Source: a virus
Direction: 5' to 3' (one strand)
DNA length: 20,432 nt
Virus record (IMG/VR): IMGVR_UViG_3300022854_000015
Span: 1-20,432 of that record
This document shows, in pieces, positions 7,815 to 14,417 of this stretch; positions within the stretch are counted from its first letter, which is position 1; each line of letters opens with the position of its first letter. Below the pieces are notes generated by a model. The model had not been told where the DNA came from, did no database searches, and saw only the letters and a program-made list of their open reading frames with translations. The position numbers and the translations under genes are program-made.

Positions 7815-8128
7815 TTTTTTACTTGATCGTCAGAAAACTTGCTGATCCTCATTAACTGGTTTATCAAGTCCAAAATATCTGGCAGATAAAGATTGTCAGC
7901 TAAATATTCAGCCGTAATCTCTTCATCAATACCTTGGAGCTTTAGAACGTTATCGGCAAATATAGTTGTCATTATGAGTGGATCAATTTCCTTGGCAGTC
8001 AGTATATCCATTTTGGTCAACTTTATAAATGCGCCAGCTTTCATTGGGGTTAAGGTTGCTATAGCTTTGTGCTTGCCAATCTCAACCTCTACTGGCTCCC
8101 TTGATACTGTTGGAAATACATTCTTCAT
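7709..8128 (-). CDS. Tail assembly chaperone (gpG-like)
   Basis: A 139-residue protein between tail tube and tape measure genes, the standard place of the tail assembly chaperone. The N-terminus is beta-rich (VSREPVEVEIGKHKAIATL) and is followed by helical segments (AGAFIKLTKMDI, EEITAEYLADNLYLPDILDLINQL), as usual for gpG-like proteins. The C-terminus is low-complexity, rich in Ser, Ala and Lys (SASQSSAAEVTKTAGS), which probably reflects the constraint of coding in two frames plus RNA structure. ATG 8128 lies 18 bases after the tail tube stop and follows GGGTGA. Most ribosomes would make this short form; a fraction would slip at 7814-7820 and make the long form. Confidence 0.8.
   Translation of the reverse strand: MKNVFPTVSREPVEVEIGKHKAIATLTPMKAGAFIKLTKMDILTAKEIDPLIMTTIFADNVLKLQGIDEEITAEYLADNLYLPDILDLINQLMRISKFSDDQVKNSGSLSASQSSAAEVTKTAGSVKDSPNASQKVPNL
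7761..7820 (-). promoter_or_regulatory. Programmed -1 ribosomal frameshift site: slippery heptamer plus H-type pseudoknot
   Basis: On the minus strand the zero frame reads GTA AAA AAC, so A-AAA-AAC (7820-7814) is a canonical X-XXY-YYZ slippery site. A six-base spacer TCCGGC (7813-7808) follows. Stem 1 is TCGCTGTCG (7807-7799) with CGGCAGCGG (7785-7777), nine pairs including two G-U. The loop holds GCAGTC (7793-7788), which pairs perfectly with GACTGC (7766-7761), six pairs, forming stem 2. Loops are GCATC (5), CT (2) and ten bases. The -1 frame stays open to 7386. This pairing was worked out by eye; folding energy was not computed. Confidence 0.8.
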
Positions 8129-8146
8129 TTCACCCGGCCTTTTCTT

Positions 8147-9178
8147 TTACCATGCTCGGTCTATTGCGTTTGCCATTATAATGGTAATTGGTGAGGTGCT
8201 TTTGTCGGCTCCTGAAATTTCGCCGATTAAAGCCGCACTCATAATTCCATCTTTTTCTCTGGTTAAATCTTCTGTCATTTTCCCGGTAAAGGAAATATCA
8301 AAATCTCCATCATCAGTGCCGGGGGTTACGTTTCCATAACTAAGGTTGACAGTTATTGCAGTTCCGGTGGCGGCATTAACATAGCCTGACATAACATTTG
8401 CGCCCTCTTTCAGCGGTATCTTAAATGTTCCAAACCGCTTAACAATTCCGAAGTCCTCAAAAGCCCCGGAGTCTTGCCCACATTTTTCAAGTACCTGTGT
8501 GAGAACAATTTCCCAAGCACCCTTCATGGGAATGTCAACAGCACCAGCACCAAAGTTGACAGTCTGGCGGTCTAAAGCGGCATAGTGAAACCCTGCCGAT
8601 GTGTATTTTGTCCAAGCGCCAGAGGGGTTCGAGGTACCATTGATCGCACCACGCCCGGCCCACTCACCACTAATACTAACTTTACCGCCCGGCTCAGCCT
8701 TGATAGTCAGAGTTTGAACAATGCAATCACCAATCTTTCTGGATTTCGAGGCATCAGGGTGTTTCTCTGTTACTGTAAAGAAATATCCAGCATCGCTAGC
8801 AAAGGCTGGTTGCTGTGTTGCCCCGGACACAGGGAGAGTGAACGTCTTATCAAATGGCGTGGTTGCACCCTCAACAACATTCTGGAAATAAGCGGCGAGG
8901 AATAGGTCAATGAATTCATCCCTTGCAGTGATAGCGGCATTGAGACTAAAGACAGGCATTGCCTCATTTGTATCAACCAGAGAATCACTGTGAACTTTAA
9001 ACCGGACACCATTGGCGGTTGGTTCATTTCTGAAATTTATTGCGTTCACCAGGGAAACTGCCTCAACAGCTATTTCCGCACCATTGTTGGCTGTGTTGTA
9101 ATCTACTGAATCAGCCTCGGGAGTACCCCAAACGGCCTGTTCAACAAGCCCCATAACTACCTCTTGGCCTGCACTCAT
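8147..9178 (-). CDS. Major tail tube protein
   Basis: A 343-residue protein whose start shares one base with the stop of the small gene before it (TAATG). The sequence is beta-rich throughout with an N-terminal 'GLVEQAVWGTPEA' element, which I associate with long tail tube proteins of siphophages. It has short alternating strands (TLTIKAEPGGKVSISGEW; AWEIVLTQVLEKCG) and a C-terminal FDISFTGKMTEDLTREKDGI, compatible with a tube beta-sandwich plus an extra domain. It has no catalytic motif or membrane segment. The gene comes immediately before the chaperone and tape measure genes, the conserved order tube-chaperone-tape measure. The length is above the roughly 150-250 residues of small tube proteins, suggesting an additional Ig-like or surface domain. 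Family assignment rests mainly on order and composition. Confidence 0.75.
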   Translation of the reverse strand: MSAGQEVVMGLVEQAVWGTPEADSVDYNTANNGAEIAVEAVSLVNAINFRNEPTANGVRFKVHSDSLVDTNEAMPVFSLNAAITARDEFIDLFLAAYFQNVVEGATTPFDKTFTLPVSGATQQPAFASDAGYFFTVTEKHPDASKSRKIGDCIVQTLTIKAEPGGKVSISGEWAGRGAINGTSNPSGAWTKYTSAGFHYAALDRQTVNFGAGAVDIPMKGAWEIVLTQVLEKCGQDSGAFEDFGIVKRFGTFKIPLKEGANVMSGYVNAATGTAITVNLSYGNVTPGTDDGDFDISFTGKMTEDLTREKDGIMSAALIGEISGADKSTSPITIIMANAIDRAW

Positions 9179-9387
9179 TATTTACCACCAATCGCAAGGT
9201 TTGCTTTGATCATCTTGGTTGCTGTTTCACGTGAAACCTCGACGGCTTCACCTAACTTTAATTTTTTGACATCAATAACAGTCAGCCCGAATTTCTTACT
9301 CGCAGTGCTCGCCCTGAACATTGAAAGTTTGGTTGTGGCTGTTATCGTTGCCTTGGTCTGGATAGTTGTTGGCTTAGTCTCTGTCAT
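9178..9387 (-). CDS. Small neck/tail-region protein, unknown function
   Basis: A 69-residue protein. ATG 9387 is preceded by AGGAG at seven bases and lies four bases after the previous stop; this is much better than an upstream in-frame start at 9417. The N-terminal third is a Thr-rich low-complexity tail (MTETKPTTIQTKATITATTK), followed by a Lys-rich part (KKFGLTVIDVKKLKLGEAVEV, then SRETATKMIKANLAIGGK). The last 40 residues could form a small basic domain. I do not recognise it. The codons for VSRET form a near-perfect parS palindrome (9223-9238). The gene stop shares one base with the tail tube start, so the two are probably translated together. Confidence 0.7.
   Translation of the reverse strand: MTETKPTTIQTKATITATTKLSMFRASTASKKFGLTVIDVKKLKLGEAVEVSRETATKMIKANLAIGGK
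9223..9238. promoter_or_regulatory. parS: parS-like ParB (Spo0J) binding site
   Basis: The plus strand reads TGTTTCACGTGAAACC, matching the general chromosomal parS consensus TGTTNCACGTGAAACA at 15 of 16 positions; the central 14 bases GTTTCACGTGAAAC are a perfect palindrome. It lies inside the coding part of the small gene at 9178-9387. No parA or parB is visible in the window, so a trans-acting host or distant phage ParB would be needed. The motif match is direct; binding is inferred. Confidence 0.55.
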
Positions 9388-9391
9388 TATA

Positions 9392-9871
9392 TCACTCCTG
9401 TTCATAATCATTATCAAACATCATTAGCACAATTATTTCTGCCCCCATTGTGGCAGATTCCGAAAACTCAAGGCTGTTCTTGATACTCTCAATTTTCTGA
9501 ATCCAGTAGTTATCGGCTTTATATGTAAAAAGGTTCTTTTGTAATTTATTGCAAACACCCTCTGCAAGTCTCATAGTGTCACGTTCATCGAACCGGTCTC
9601 CAAGATATGCAGTGTGAACCCGACAGGATATAGACATCAACCAATTGACCTCTGTGCCATTATCAACACCCTCTGGGGTTGCTGTGGATTCCATCACCTC
9701 AACAGTTACAGCATTTAAGCGCAAGAGAGCCGTTGTGTGGCTGTCGTAAACATATCCGATTGACGGATCATAACCAGTGGCCATTGTTGTTTTCAGAGCT
9801 TTGAGTAGCTCCACAACCCTATCTCTGGCTCCATCGGCGAATTGTGCTCCATAAACATCAAGATCGGCCAT
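9392..9871 (-). CDS. Tail completion / tail terminator-like protein
   Basis: A 159-residue protein. ATG 9871 overlaps the previous stop by one base (TAATG), favouring it over an in-frame start at 9895. It shows the order N-terminal helix (ARDRVVELLKALKTTM), beta region (VEVMESTA, VNWLMSISCRVHTAYL), helix (DTMRLAEGVCNKLQKNLF), and final beta strands (SATMGAEIIVLMMFD). This order resembles small tail terminator (lambda gpU-like) or head completion proteins that form a ring at the head-tail joint. The preceding gene product shows the same order, so the pair may be distant paralogues. Placement between gp10-like and tail tube genes agrees with a tail completion role. Confidence 0.55.
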   Translation of the reverse strand: MADLDVYGAQFADGARDRVVELLKALKTTMATGYDPSIGYVYDSHTTALLRLNAVTVEVMESTATPEGVDNGTEVNWLMSISCRVHTAYLGDRFDERDTMRLAEGVCNKLQKNLFTYKADNYWIQKIESIKNSLEFSESATMGAEIIVLMMFDNDYEQE

Positions 9872-10317
9872 TAGTAAGACCCCTTTGCTGTCCAATAGAT
9901 CACATTGAATTTCCCTGTGATTGTACTTTGTCCCTCGGGCGTAATCTGATAATTGGGCATTTCATTCCAGAACATAGCTAATACATAAGTTCCTAAACTC
10001 GGATCAGAATTTGCAAACTGTTTTAAGGCCGCAACCATGTTGTTGCTGTCCCGCTGAACAGTGTCATGAGTCCCGCCTGTCGTGAATCCGGTAACAGTCA
10101 GAATGATTTGAAATCGGTCGTTGGTACCATCGGCAACAAGCTGTACTTCCTCGCCATCCTCATGAACCATCAGCACTGGTGTTTGAGCCTTTGCTAATTG
10201 CAAGTAACCGCTATTGTATGGCATGATCTTTGCTATCCTGACATCGTAATCATCAGAGTCTTTGATTACGGCCATCGCCTCTAATACATTGTTAATTATA
10301 TCGTTACGTATAGACAT
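9871..10317 (-). CDS. Head/tail completion-like neck protein
   Basis: A 148-residue protein starting at ATG 10317, three bases after the previous stop. It has an N-terminal helix (RNDIINNVLEAMAVIKD), a beta region (TPVLMVHEDGEEVQLV; RFQIILTVTGF), a helix (RDSNNMVAALKQFANS) and a C-terminal strand pair (GQSTITGKFNVIYWT). This is the build of tail-completion and terminator proteins that handle the connection between neck and tail tube. It shares this layout with the next gene product. No enzymatic motif or membrane segment is seen. The functional call comes from position and predicted layout rather than a recognised family signature. Confidence 0.55.
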   Translation of the reverse strand: MSIRNDIINNVLEAMAVIKDSDDYDVRIAKIMPYNSGYLQLAKAQTPVLMVHEDGEEVQLVADGTNDRFQIILTVTGFTTGGTHDTVQRDSNNMVAALKQFANSDPSLGTYVLAMFWNEMPNYQITPEGQSTITGKFNVIYWTAKGSY

Positions 10318-10320
10318 ATA

Positions 10321-10752
10321 TTATTTCAACGGTTTCAGTATTTGTTCGTTAATAGCCGCAGTGGCTTCTTTGCCTTTATCTTTCCAAGTCGGGCCAACAT
10401 AATCATATGCTGGCATATTCTTTGTACCTCGAACCAGAAACTTATCATACTTGACATTAGCCCCAACCTTGAGACCTTTACTGAACCTGATCAAGACTGC
10501 CTTGATTGAAGCTCTAAGCCGCCCACTTATGACTCCGGGGTACTGATTCAATCTACTGAATGAGGCAACCTTTTTTCCTTTTCTGGCACGTTTTCTGCCC
10601 GGCCCCGAAACTTTCCTTTTCATATCACCCTCGAGGATCACCCCGGCATTGCGTAAACCCATCTTGAGATTGGCTGGCAATGCTTTTCGGAAATCTCCAA
10701 GCATACTGGTTATTTCCTTTTGGCCCTTGATTGTGATAGTTGTTTCAGGCAT
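10321..10752 (-). CDS. HK97 gp10-like neck protein
   Basis: A 143-residue basic protein that carries features of the HK97-gp10 / minor tail family: an N-terminal TITIKGQKEITSML helix start, a Lys/Arg-rich centre (GPGRKRARKGKKV), the conserved GRLRASI segment, and a C-terminal YDKFLVRGT then PAYDYVGPTW block equivalent to the 'Y...E.GT..mpa.pfl.Pa' part of the family. Such proteins act at the neck during head-tail joining. It begins two bases after the gp6-like connector gene and is followed by two tail-completion-like genes, the usual neck order. Length is typical for the family. Confidence 0.8.
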   Translation of the reverse strand: MPETTITIKGQKEITSMLGDFRKALPANLKMGLRNAGVILEGDMKRKVSGPGRKRARKGKKVASFSRLNQYPGVISGRLRASIKAVLIRFSKGLKVGANVKYDKFLVRGTKNMPAYDYVGPTWKDKGKEATAAINEQILKPLK

Positions 10753-10754
10753 AG

Positions 10755-11357
10755 CTAAACATTCTTGTCACTGTTTTTGTCTAAGATTTCTCTGATATCA
10801 TCTGGAATTCCAGCAAGGCTATATGAGAAACTACGGTCAGAGATTGATTCAGATGTCAACCCCTCTTTGCCCTCTGCTTTAGCCAGCAACCGCTGAACTA
10901 AAGTGGCACAGGCTTGTTTCAGACCACCGGGAACATTCGGCAGTGTAACCCCATAATCGTAAGTAATCCGCCAGTTATCCTCACCATAAGTGAACTTGGT
11001 TCCATCAGTGAAATAAACCCTACCTATATCCGCAATAACGGCTCTGGTTGCCTCGGCTATTGTTCTTTCATCCCAAGTGGAACCATCCCAATTCTCAAGT
11101 TTGATTGCAGTGACAGTTTCAACAATTGGAATATTTCTGGTGTATAGGTCTTTTTCTCCATCACCATCAAACATTTCAACCAGGCCAGTTGTCAGCCGGA
11201 ACTTACGATTGCAATAGTTCTCAATACTTTCAGAAACCATATTGATTGCCAGATTAACTTGCTCTTCGTTAAAGCCGTTTTCATCTGTGTTTTCGCCAAT
11301 CAGGATAATGAAAGTATTCAGATCAATGAGGGCATTGTCATTAAGTTTCAGTGCCAT
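10755..11357 (-). CDS. gp6-like head-tail connector (adaptor) protein
   Basis: A 200-residue protein. Its start shares bases with the previous stop (TAATG). The N-terminal half is helical with the pattern NEEQVNLAINMVSESIENYCNR, which corresponds to the 'a...a...Ie.yc.R' helix of HK97 gp6 / SPP1 gp15-type connectors. A beta part follows (VEMFDGDGEKDLYTRN, IPIVETVTAIKLENW) and the typical ITYDYG-x(4)-P-VPGGLKQACATLVQRLL helix, where the family has 'y.aGy...P..lk.A...l'. It should bind below the portal and form the first ring of the neck. The extension after the last helix (SISDRSFSYSLAGIPDDI) matches the C-terminal arm seen in this family. Confidence 0.82.
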   Translation of the reverse strand: MALKLNDNALIDLNTFIILIGENTDENGFNEEQVNLAINMVSESIENYCNRKFRLTTGLVEMFDGDGEKDLYTRNIPIVETVTAIKLENWDGSTWDERTIAEATRAVIADIGRVYFTDGTKFTYGEDNWRITYDYGVTLPNVPGGLKQACATLVQRLLAKAEGKEGLTSESISDRSFSYSLAGIPDDIREILDKNSDKNV

Positions 11358-11575
11358 TATTTAGTCTCGGTTGGCTTCATTTCTCTGGTTTTTTTGGGCT
11401 TCATTTCTTTCTTAGTGGTAGGCTCCGAATCAATAATACTAAAACGATCAGGGAAATCCCTGGTTAACCGGTTGGCTTCATTTTCTGAAACTTCTTTTCC
11501 GATTTGCATTTCACCTGGGGCAAGAAATCTGACAGCACCAAAATACTTTCTCCCTGTGAACCTTAATAACTTCAT
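11357..11575 (-). CDS. Small basic protein after the capsid gene, unknown function
   Basis: A 72-residue protein with ATG 11575 preceded by GAGAGG at about six bases. The first 50 residues look folded (MKLLRFTGRKYFGAVRFLAP, then GKEVSENEANRLTRDFPDRF), with a short strand pair followed by an amphipathic helix. The tail is rich in Lys, Glu and Thr (TTKKEMKPKKTREMKPTETK), probably disordered. Small proteins with a folded N-terminal unit and charged tail often lie between capsid and connector genes. The order 'beta strand then V-x-x-x-E-A-x-x-L' is common for such genes. I cannot name a function; head completion or decoration is possible. Its stop overlaps the connector start. Confidence 0.7.
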   Translation of the reverse strand: MKLLRFTGRKYFGAVRFLAPGEMQIGKEVSENEANRLTRDFPDRFSIIDSEPTTKKEMKPKKTREMKPTETK

Positions 11576-11659
11576 AATTAACCTCTCGTTAAATTTGGTC
11601 TAATGCTTTAAAAGCAGGGCCGATGAAAGCCCTGCTTAATTAACCTATTTGATCAATTC
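11576..11659 (-). other. Intergenic gap after the capsid gene
   Basis: This 84-base gap is the largest within the head and tail block. It holds the hairpin at 11612-11637 and the ribosome-binding sequence of the next gene. No further gene or convincing promoter is seen in it. Confidence 0.6.
11612..11637 (-). terminator. Hairpin terminator or attenuator after the capsid gene
   Basis: On the minus strand AAGCAGGGC and GCCCTGCTT form a perfect nine-pair stem around an eight-base loop (TTTCATCG). Only a short run of four T follows, so it may act as a partial terminator or as a 3' stabiliser of the capsid mRNA. Placing it directly after the most highly expressed head gene is sensible for lowering expression of the neck and tail genes. 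Confidence 0.6.
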
Positions 11660-13825
11660 TTAGTTCGCCGCATCTACATTATAAATTGCATTGATGAAAC
11701 ACTCAGTTGACGATGGAGTGAAATTAGGTTGGAAATCATAACGAGCATAACCAACAACATTATAACCGTAGTTATGGATATCTCTCTCGGTTAGAATCTC
11801 GACATCTTTACGTTCAGCAACGCTAAACATATCAGTGCGAACAGGCATCATCATTGTCCGGGTGTTACCGGATGCAGAATAGATACCAGTGGCATCAAGA
11901 TCATCTGCGATTTGAGACATTGGAACAATTGGTGAGCCAAAGATTTTGGCAAGTTCACCAATTGCAACAACAGCATTTGGGCCGTACTTATCCATTGTCA
12001 TAACTTCTGGCATTTCGTCAGCACTGAGCAGGCGGAGCAAGTAACCCTGAACAGAGGTGAGCCAAGCAAGTTGATTCGGTTTTAAACCATACTTGCCCAT
12101 CTGTCCCCTGCATTGAGTCATAACATTTGCACTGAAAGTTCCACCATCAATACCTTTTACATCACCAGCAGAGCCAGCATTGATTATTTGGAACCAGAGA
12201 TATCTCAAACCAGAAAAGGCTCTTTGCCTGTGTGTGGCGGCTCGGGTATAACCAGAATCAAGGGCGGCATCAGAAAAGGCGCTTGAACCATTGGAATTGA
12301 TAATCGCATCATTCAATGTTCGGGCGGCACCTCTGGCCATCTTGTCCCGGGCATGAGGCATGATTGCAATAATAGAATCCTCTGTCTCTTCACCGGAAAT
12401 AAAGTAACGACCTTTGAATTTCTTAGCCGTAAATGTCATGTTGCCAGTGAGTATGTCCTGTTCATCTGAATTCACAGATGATGGGACTGTGGTTGTTTCA
12501 GGGCACAAGTCCCAATAGGTGTCAGCCCCCTCTTGTGGAACAGTCAAAGTTTTGTTGACCATCGGGACAAACGGAGCAAACAAAGCCGCAACATTAGCCT
12601 CTGCTCTTACGATTTCTAACAGCTTGCCAGACCAACCCGCCGGAACCCATTCAGTACCTTGGCCCGATGCAGAAGTTGCCATCGATTTAGCAAAGTCATT
12701 GAATTCATTCCAGATTGGCAGGCTCTTCATCCTGATATCTTTTGGCTGTCTGTGGTAGTCACCGCCAACGGATTCTGACTGTCCACTTTTGTAACGATCA
12801 AGCCAAACCAAAGCATCTTGCTTTTCCTGCAATGTGATAAGGTTATCGGCCTGACTTGCGCCAAGGCTCCCCTTCAATTCACCGGGGGTATGCTGTAGCA
12901 AAGACTTGATCCGGTCGGGACTAAACGACAGGCCAGGAACAGCCACAGTTTTGTTTTTCTTGACCGCTTTGACTTCATCAGAAAGATCAGTCATCTTTTT
13001 AACAAAGTCGGCTGTGATGTTATCCATCAGGGTTTTTGTGTCGGCCTCTGTCATTGTCTTATCGGTCAACTGTTTCATTTGTGATTGGAACTGTGCCGCA
13101 TCGACAAACTTTGTCCCAAGCTCCGCAACAGTCACCTCTGTTTGTTTTTTCATTGCATCAGCAATTTGGCTGTCTACAACTTCTTTGGTAACTTCCATAT
13201 CCTTAACCTTTCGTTTGCTCTTTTGAGCTGAAAAATATTTCAATGTCAAATTATGTTCTTTTGCGTGGTTCAGCAGATCAGCGTTTTTAATCTGCTCAAC
13301 TGTTTCGATAGTTGCGCCAGAGTGTCCGGGCGATGGCACTAGGGATGTTTCTATCAATTCCTGTTTGTGGAAATGATATCCGCCATCCTCAATTAGTGAA
13401 TATTCGAGAGCATTAAATCCAACAGAATATGACCTATAAACACCAGCCCGAATGAGCAGGGCGGCATCTTCACCTTGCTTTGTTCCATAGATTACATTTC
13501 TGCCATAAAGCCCCTCTTTACGTATTTCGATATCTGTCCAAATACCAAGTAACATGGCACCCCAGCTATGATGGAACATGAACACAGGATATTTGAGAAA
13601 GTCGTCCAAAACCCAACCAGCAGGATCAATGATATCATCCATTCTGTCCATGCTACCCTTAGACATCCAGCCTCGAGTTGACAGGATTGGCTTGATAGAT
13701 TTATCAGCCCAGCCCGGAGTGATGGAAACAAATTTTTCCTGAATGATATCCATATCGGCTTTGACAGGGGTGCCTATATCTTCAATCCCGCCGATTACGT
13801 GCCTTGTGTTGAGTTTTTGAATCAT
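11660..13825 (-). CDS. Prohead protease fused to major capsid protein
   Basis: A 721-residue protein that joins two head functions. Residues about 25-190 are an HK97 gp4-like prohead protease: FMFHHSWG (candidate catalytic His85/His86), YRSYSVGF (candidate Ser134, in the usual S-V-G-F setting) and ETSLVPSPGHSGA, typical of this family. Residues about 210-295 are a Lys/Glu/Asp-rich coiled coil like the scaffolding delta domain of HK97 gp5. From about residue 300 onward it is an HK97-fold major capsid protein, with AGWSGKLLEIVRAEANVAALF, KKFKGRYFISGEETEDS, an ARDKMARGAARTLNDAI helix, and a C-terminal IHNYGYNVVGYARYDF strand. An internal ATG at 13198 (residue 210) has good ribosome-binding sequence, so free capsid protein may also be made. 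It starts one base after the previous stop. Confidence 0.85.
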   Translation of the reverse strand: MIQKLNTRHVIGGIEDIGTPVKADMDIIQEKFVSITPGWADKSIKPILSTRGWMSKGSMDRMDDIIDPAGWVLDDFLKYPVFMFHHSWGAMLLGIWTDIEIRKEGLYGRNVIYGTKQGEDAALLIRAGVYRSYSVGFNALEYSLIEDGGYHFHKQELIETSLVPSPGHSGATIETVEQIKNADLLNHAKEHNLTLKYFSAQKSKRKVKDMEVTKEVVDSQIADAMKKQTEVTVAELGTKFVDAAQFQSQMKQLTDKTMTEADTKTLMDNITADFVKKMTDLSDEVKAVKKNKTVAVPGLSFSPDRIKSLLQHTPGELKGSLGASQADNLITLQEKQDALVWLDRYKSGQSESVGGDYHRQPKDIRMKSLPIWNEFNDFAKSMATSASGQGTEWVPAGWSGKLLEIVRAEANVAALFAPFVPMVNKTLTVPQEGADTYWDLCPETTTVPSSVNSDEQDILTGNMTFTAKKFKGRYFISGEETEDSIIAIMPHARDKMARGAARTLNDAIINSNGSSAFSDAALDSGYTRAATHRQRAFSGLRYLWFQIINAGSAGDVKGIDGGTFSANVMTQCRGQMGKYGLKPNQLAWLTSVQGYLLRLLSADEMPEVMTMDKYGPNAVVAIGELAKIFGSPIVPMSQIADDLDATGIYSASGNTRTMMMPVRTDMFSVAERKDVEILTERDIHNYGYNVVGYARYDFQPNFTPSSTECFINAIYNVDAAN
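13196..13215 (-). promoter_or_regulatory. Internal ribosome-binding site and in-frame start for capsid part
   Basis: On the minus strand GAAAGGTTAAGGAT stands directly before an in-frame ATG (13198, Met210 of the fusion). AAAGG sits eight bases upstream of the ATG. The product, 512 residues, would begin with the delta-like coiled coil (MEVTKEVVDSQIADAMKK) and lack the protease. This is the exact domain boundary, right after a basic linker (QKSKRKVKD). Use as a start is inferred. Confidence 0.5.
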
Positions 13826-13826
13826 C

Positions 13827-14384
13827 TTACTTGGCGTACATTTTAAGTTTAATTTTCAGCGGCAACAGGCTGTCAATGATATTTGTATCTTCAACCGTTG
13901 TTATAAGCCGGACATAGGTGTAATCCCATAAGACCGAATCAGTTAAATTAAAGGCCACATAATCAGAATTTGCGATAGCATTATGTTTAGGTATGGCAGT
14001 AATCTTGTTAGAATAAAGCAATTTGCTTGGTGTCCCGCCAGCCGCCGCAGTTAAGATTTGAACCCAGACAGTATCTTGAGTTGAGTCAATTACACCAGTG
14101 GCCCCCGGAATACTATCATAAGAAACAACATAATATCCATGTACTGTACTATACCGATCAACAGCATCAAACTTGAACAACAGACTTGATGAATTGTTAT
14201 AGGTTGTCAATGAATCAGGGCCAGATGCAGTTGACGAATCAGGCATTTCAAATTTCCACCTGAAAGTATTTTCCATCTTGGCAGGCGTGGGCCTGTCTGC
14301 TACGGCCTGATCAGGGGTTAGCATAACACTCATAAACACAAGGATTATAACTGTTATTGTTCCGAGTAAAATTAGTCTTTTCAT
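13827..14384 (-). CDS. Secreted beta-rich protein in the head gene block, unknown function
   Basis: A 185-residue protein with ATG 14384 placed eight bases after a strong AAGGAG. Residues 1-29 form a typical signal peptide (MKRLILLGTITVIILVFMSV..., likely cut after AVA). The mature part of about 156 residues has predicted beta strands and many Ser, Thr and Asp (SSSLLFKFDAVDRY; HGYYVVSYDSI; DTVWVQILTAAAGG; DYVAFNLTDSVLWDYTYVRL). It looks like a small beta-sandwich. It lies between portal and protease-capsid, where other phages place head decoration or scaffold genes, yet the signal peptide predicts export. Options are a moron that changes the cell surface, an exported decoration protein, or a retained N-terminal membrane anchor. 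I do not recognise the family. It stops one base before the next start. Confidence 0.75.
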   Translation of the reverse strand: MKRLILLGTITVIILVFMSVMLTPDQAVADRPTPAKMENTFRWKFEMPDSSTASGPDSLTTYNNSSSLLFKFDAVDRYSTVHGYYVVSYDSIPGATGVIDSTQDTVWVQILTAAAGGTPSKLLYSNKITAIPKHNAIANSDYVAFNLTDSVLWDYTYVRLITTVEDTNIIDSLLPLKIKLKMYAK

Positions 14385-14417
14385 TTTGGGACTCCTTTGG
14401 GTATTACCCTTTTTTTA

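Noticed and set aside
7893-8339. 148-codon frame on the plus strand.
   Set aside because: It is opposite the tail chaperone and tube genes, has a hydrophobic composition typical of antisense frames, and lacks a ribosome-binding sequence.
8770-9027. 85-codon minus-strand frame inside the tail tube gene.
   Set aside because: It is fully contained in the tube gene in another frame, without its own start signals.
11259-11603. 114-codon plus-strand frame.
   Set aside because: It covers the antisense of the connector and small gene and does not resemble a known protein.
14399-14417. GGGTATTACCC followed by seven T on the plus strand, resembling a terminator.
   Set aside because: The stem is only four pairs and no plus-strand gene precedes it.
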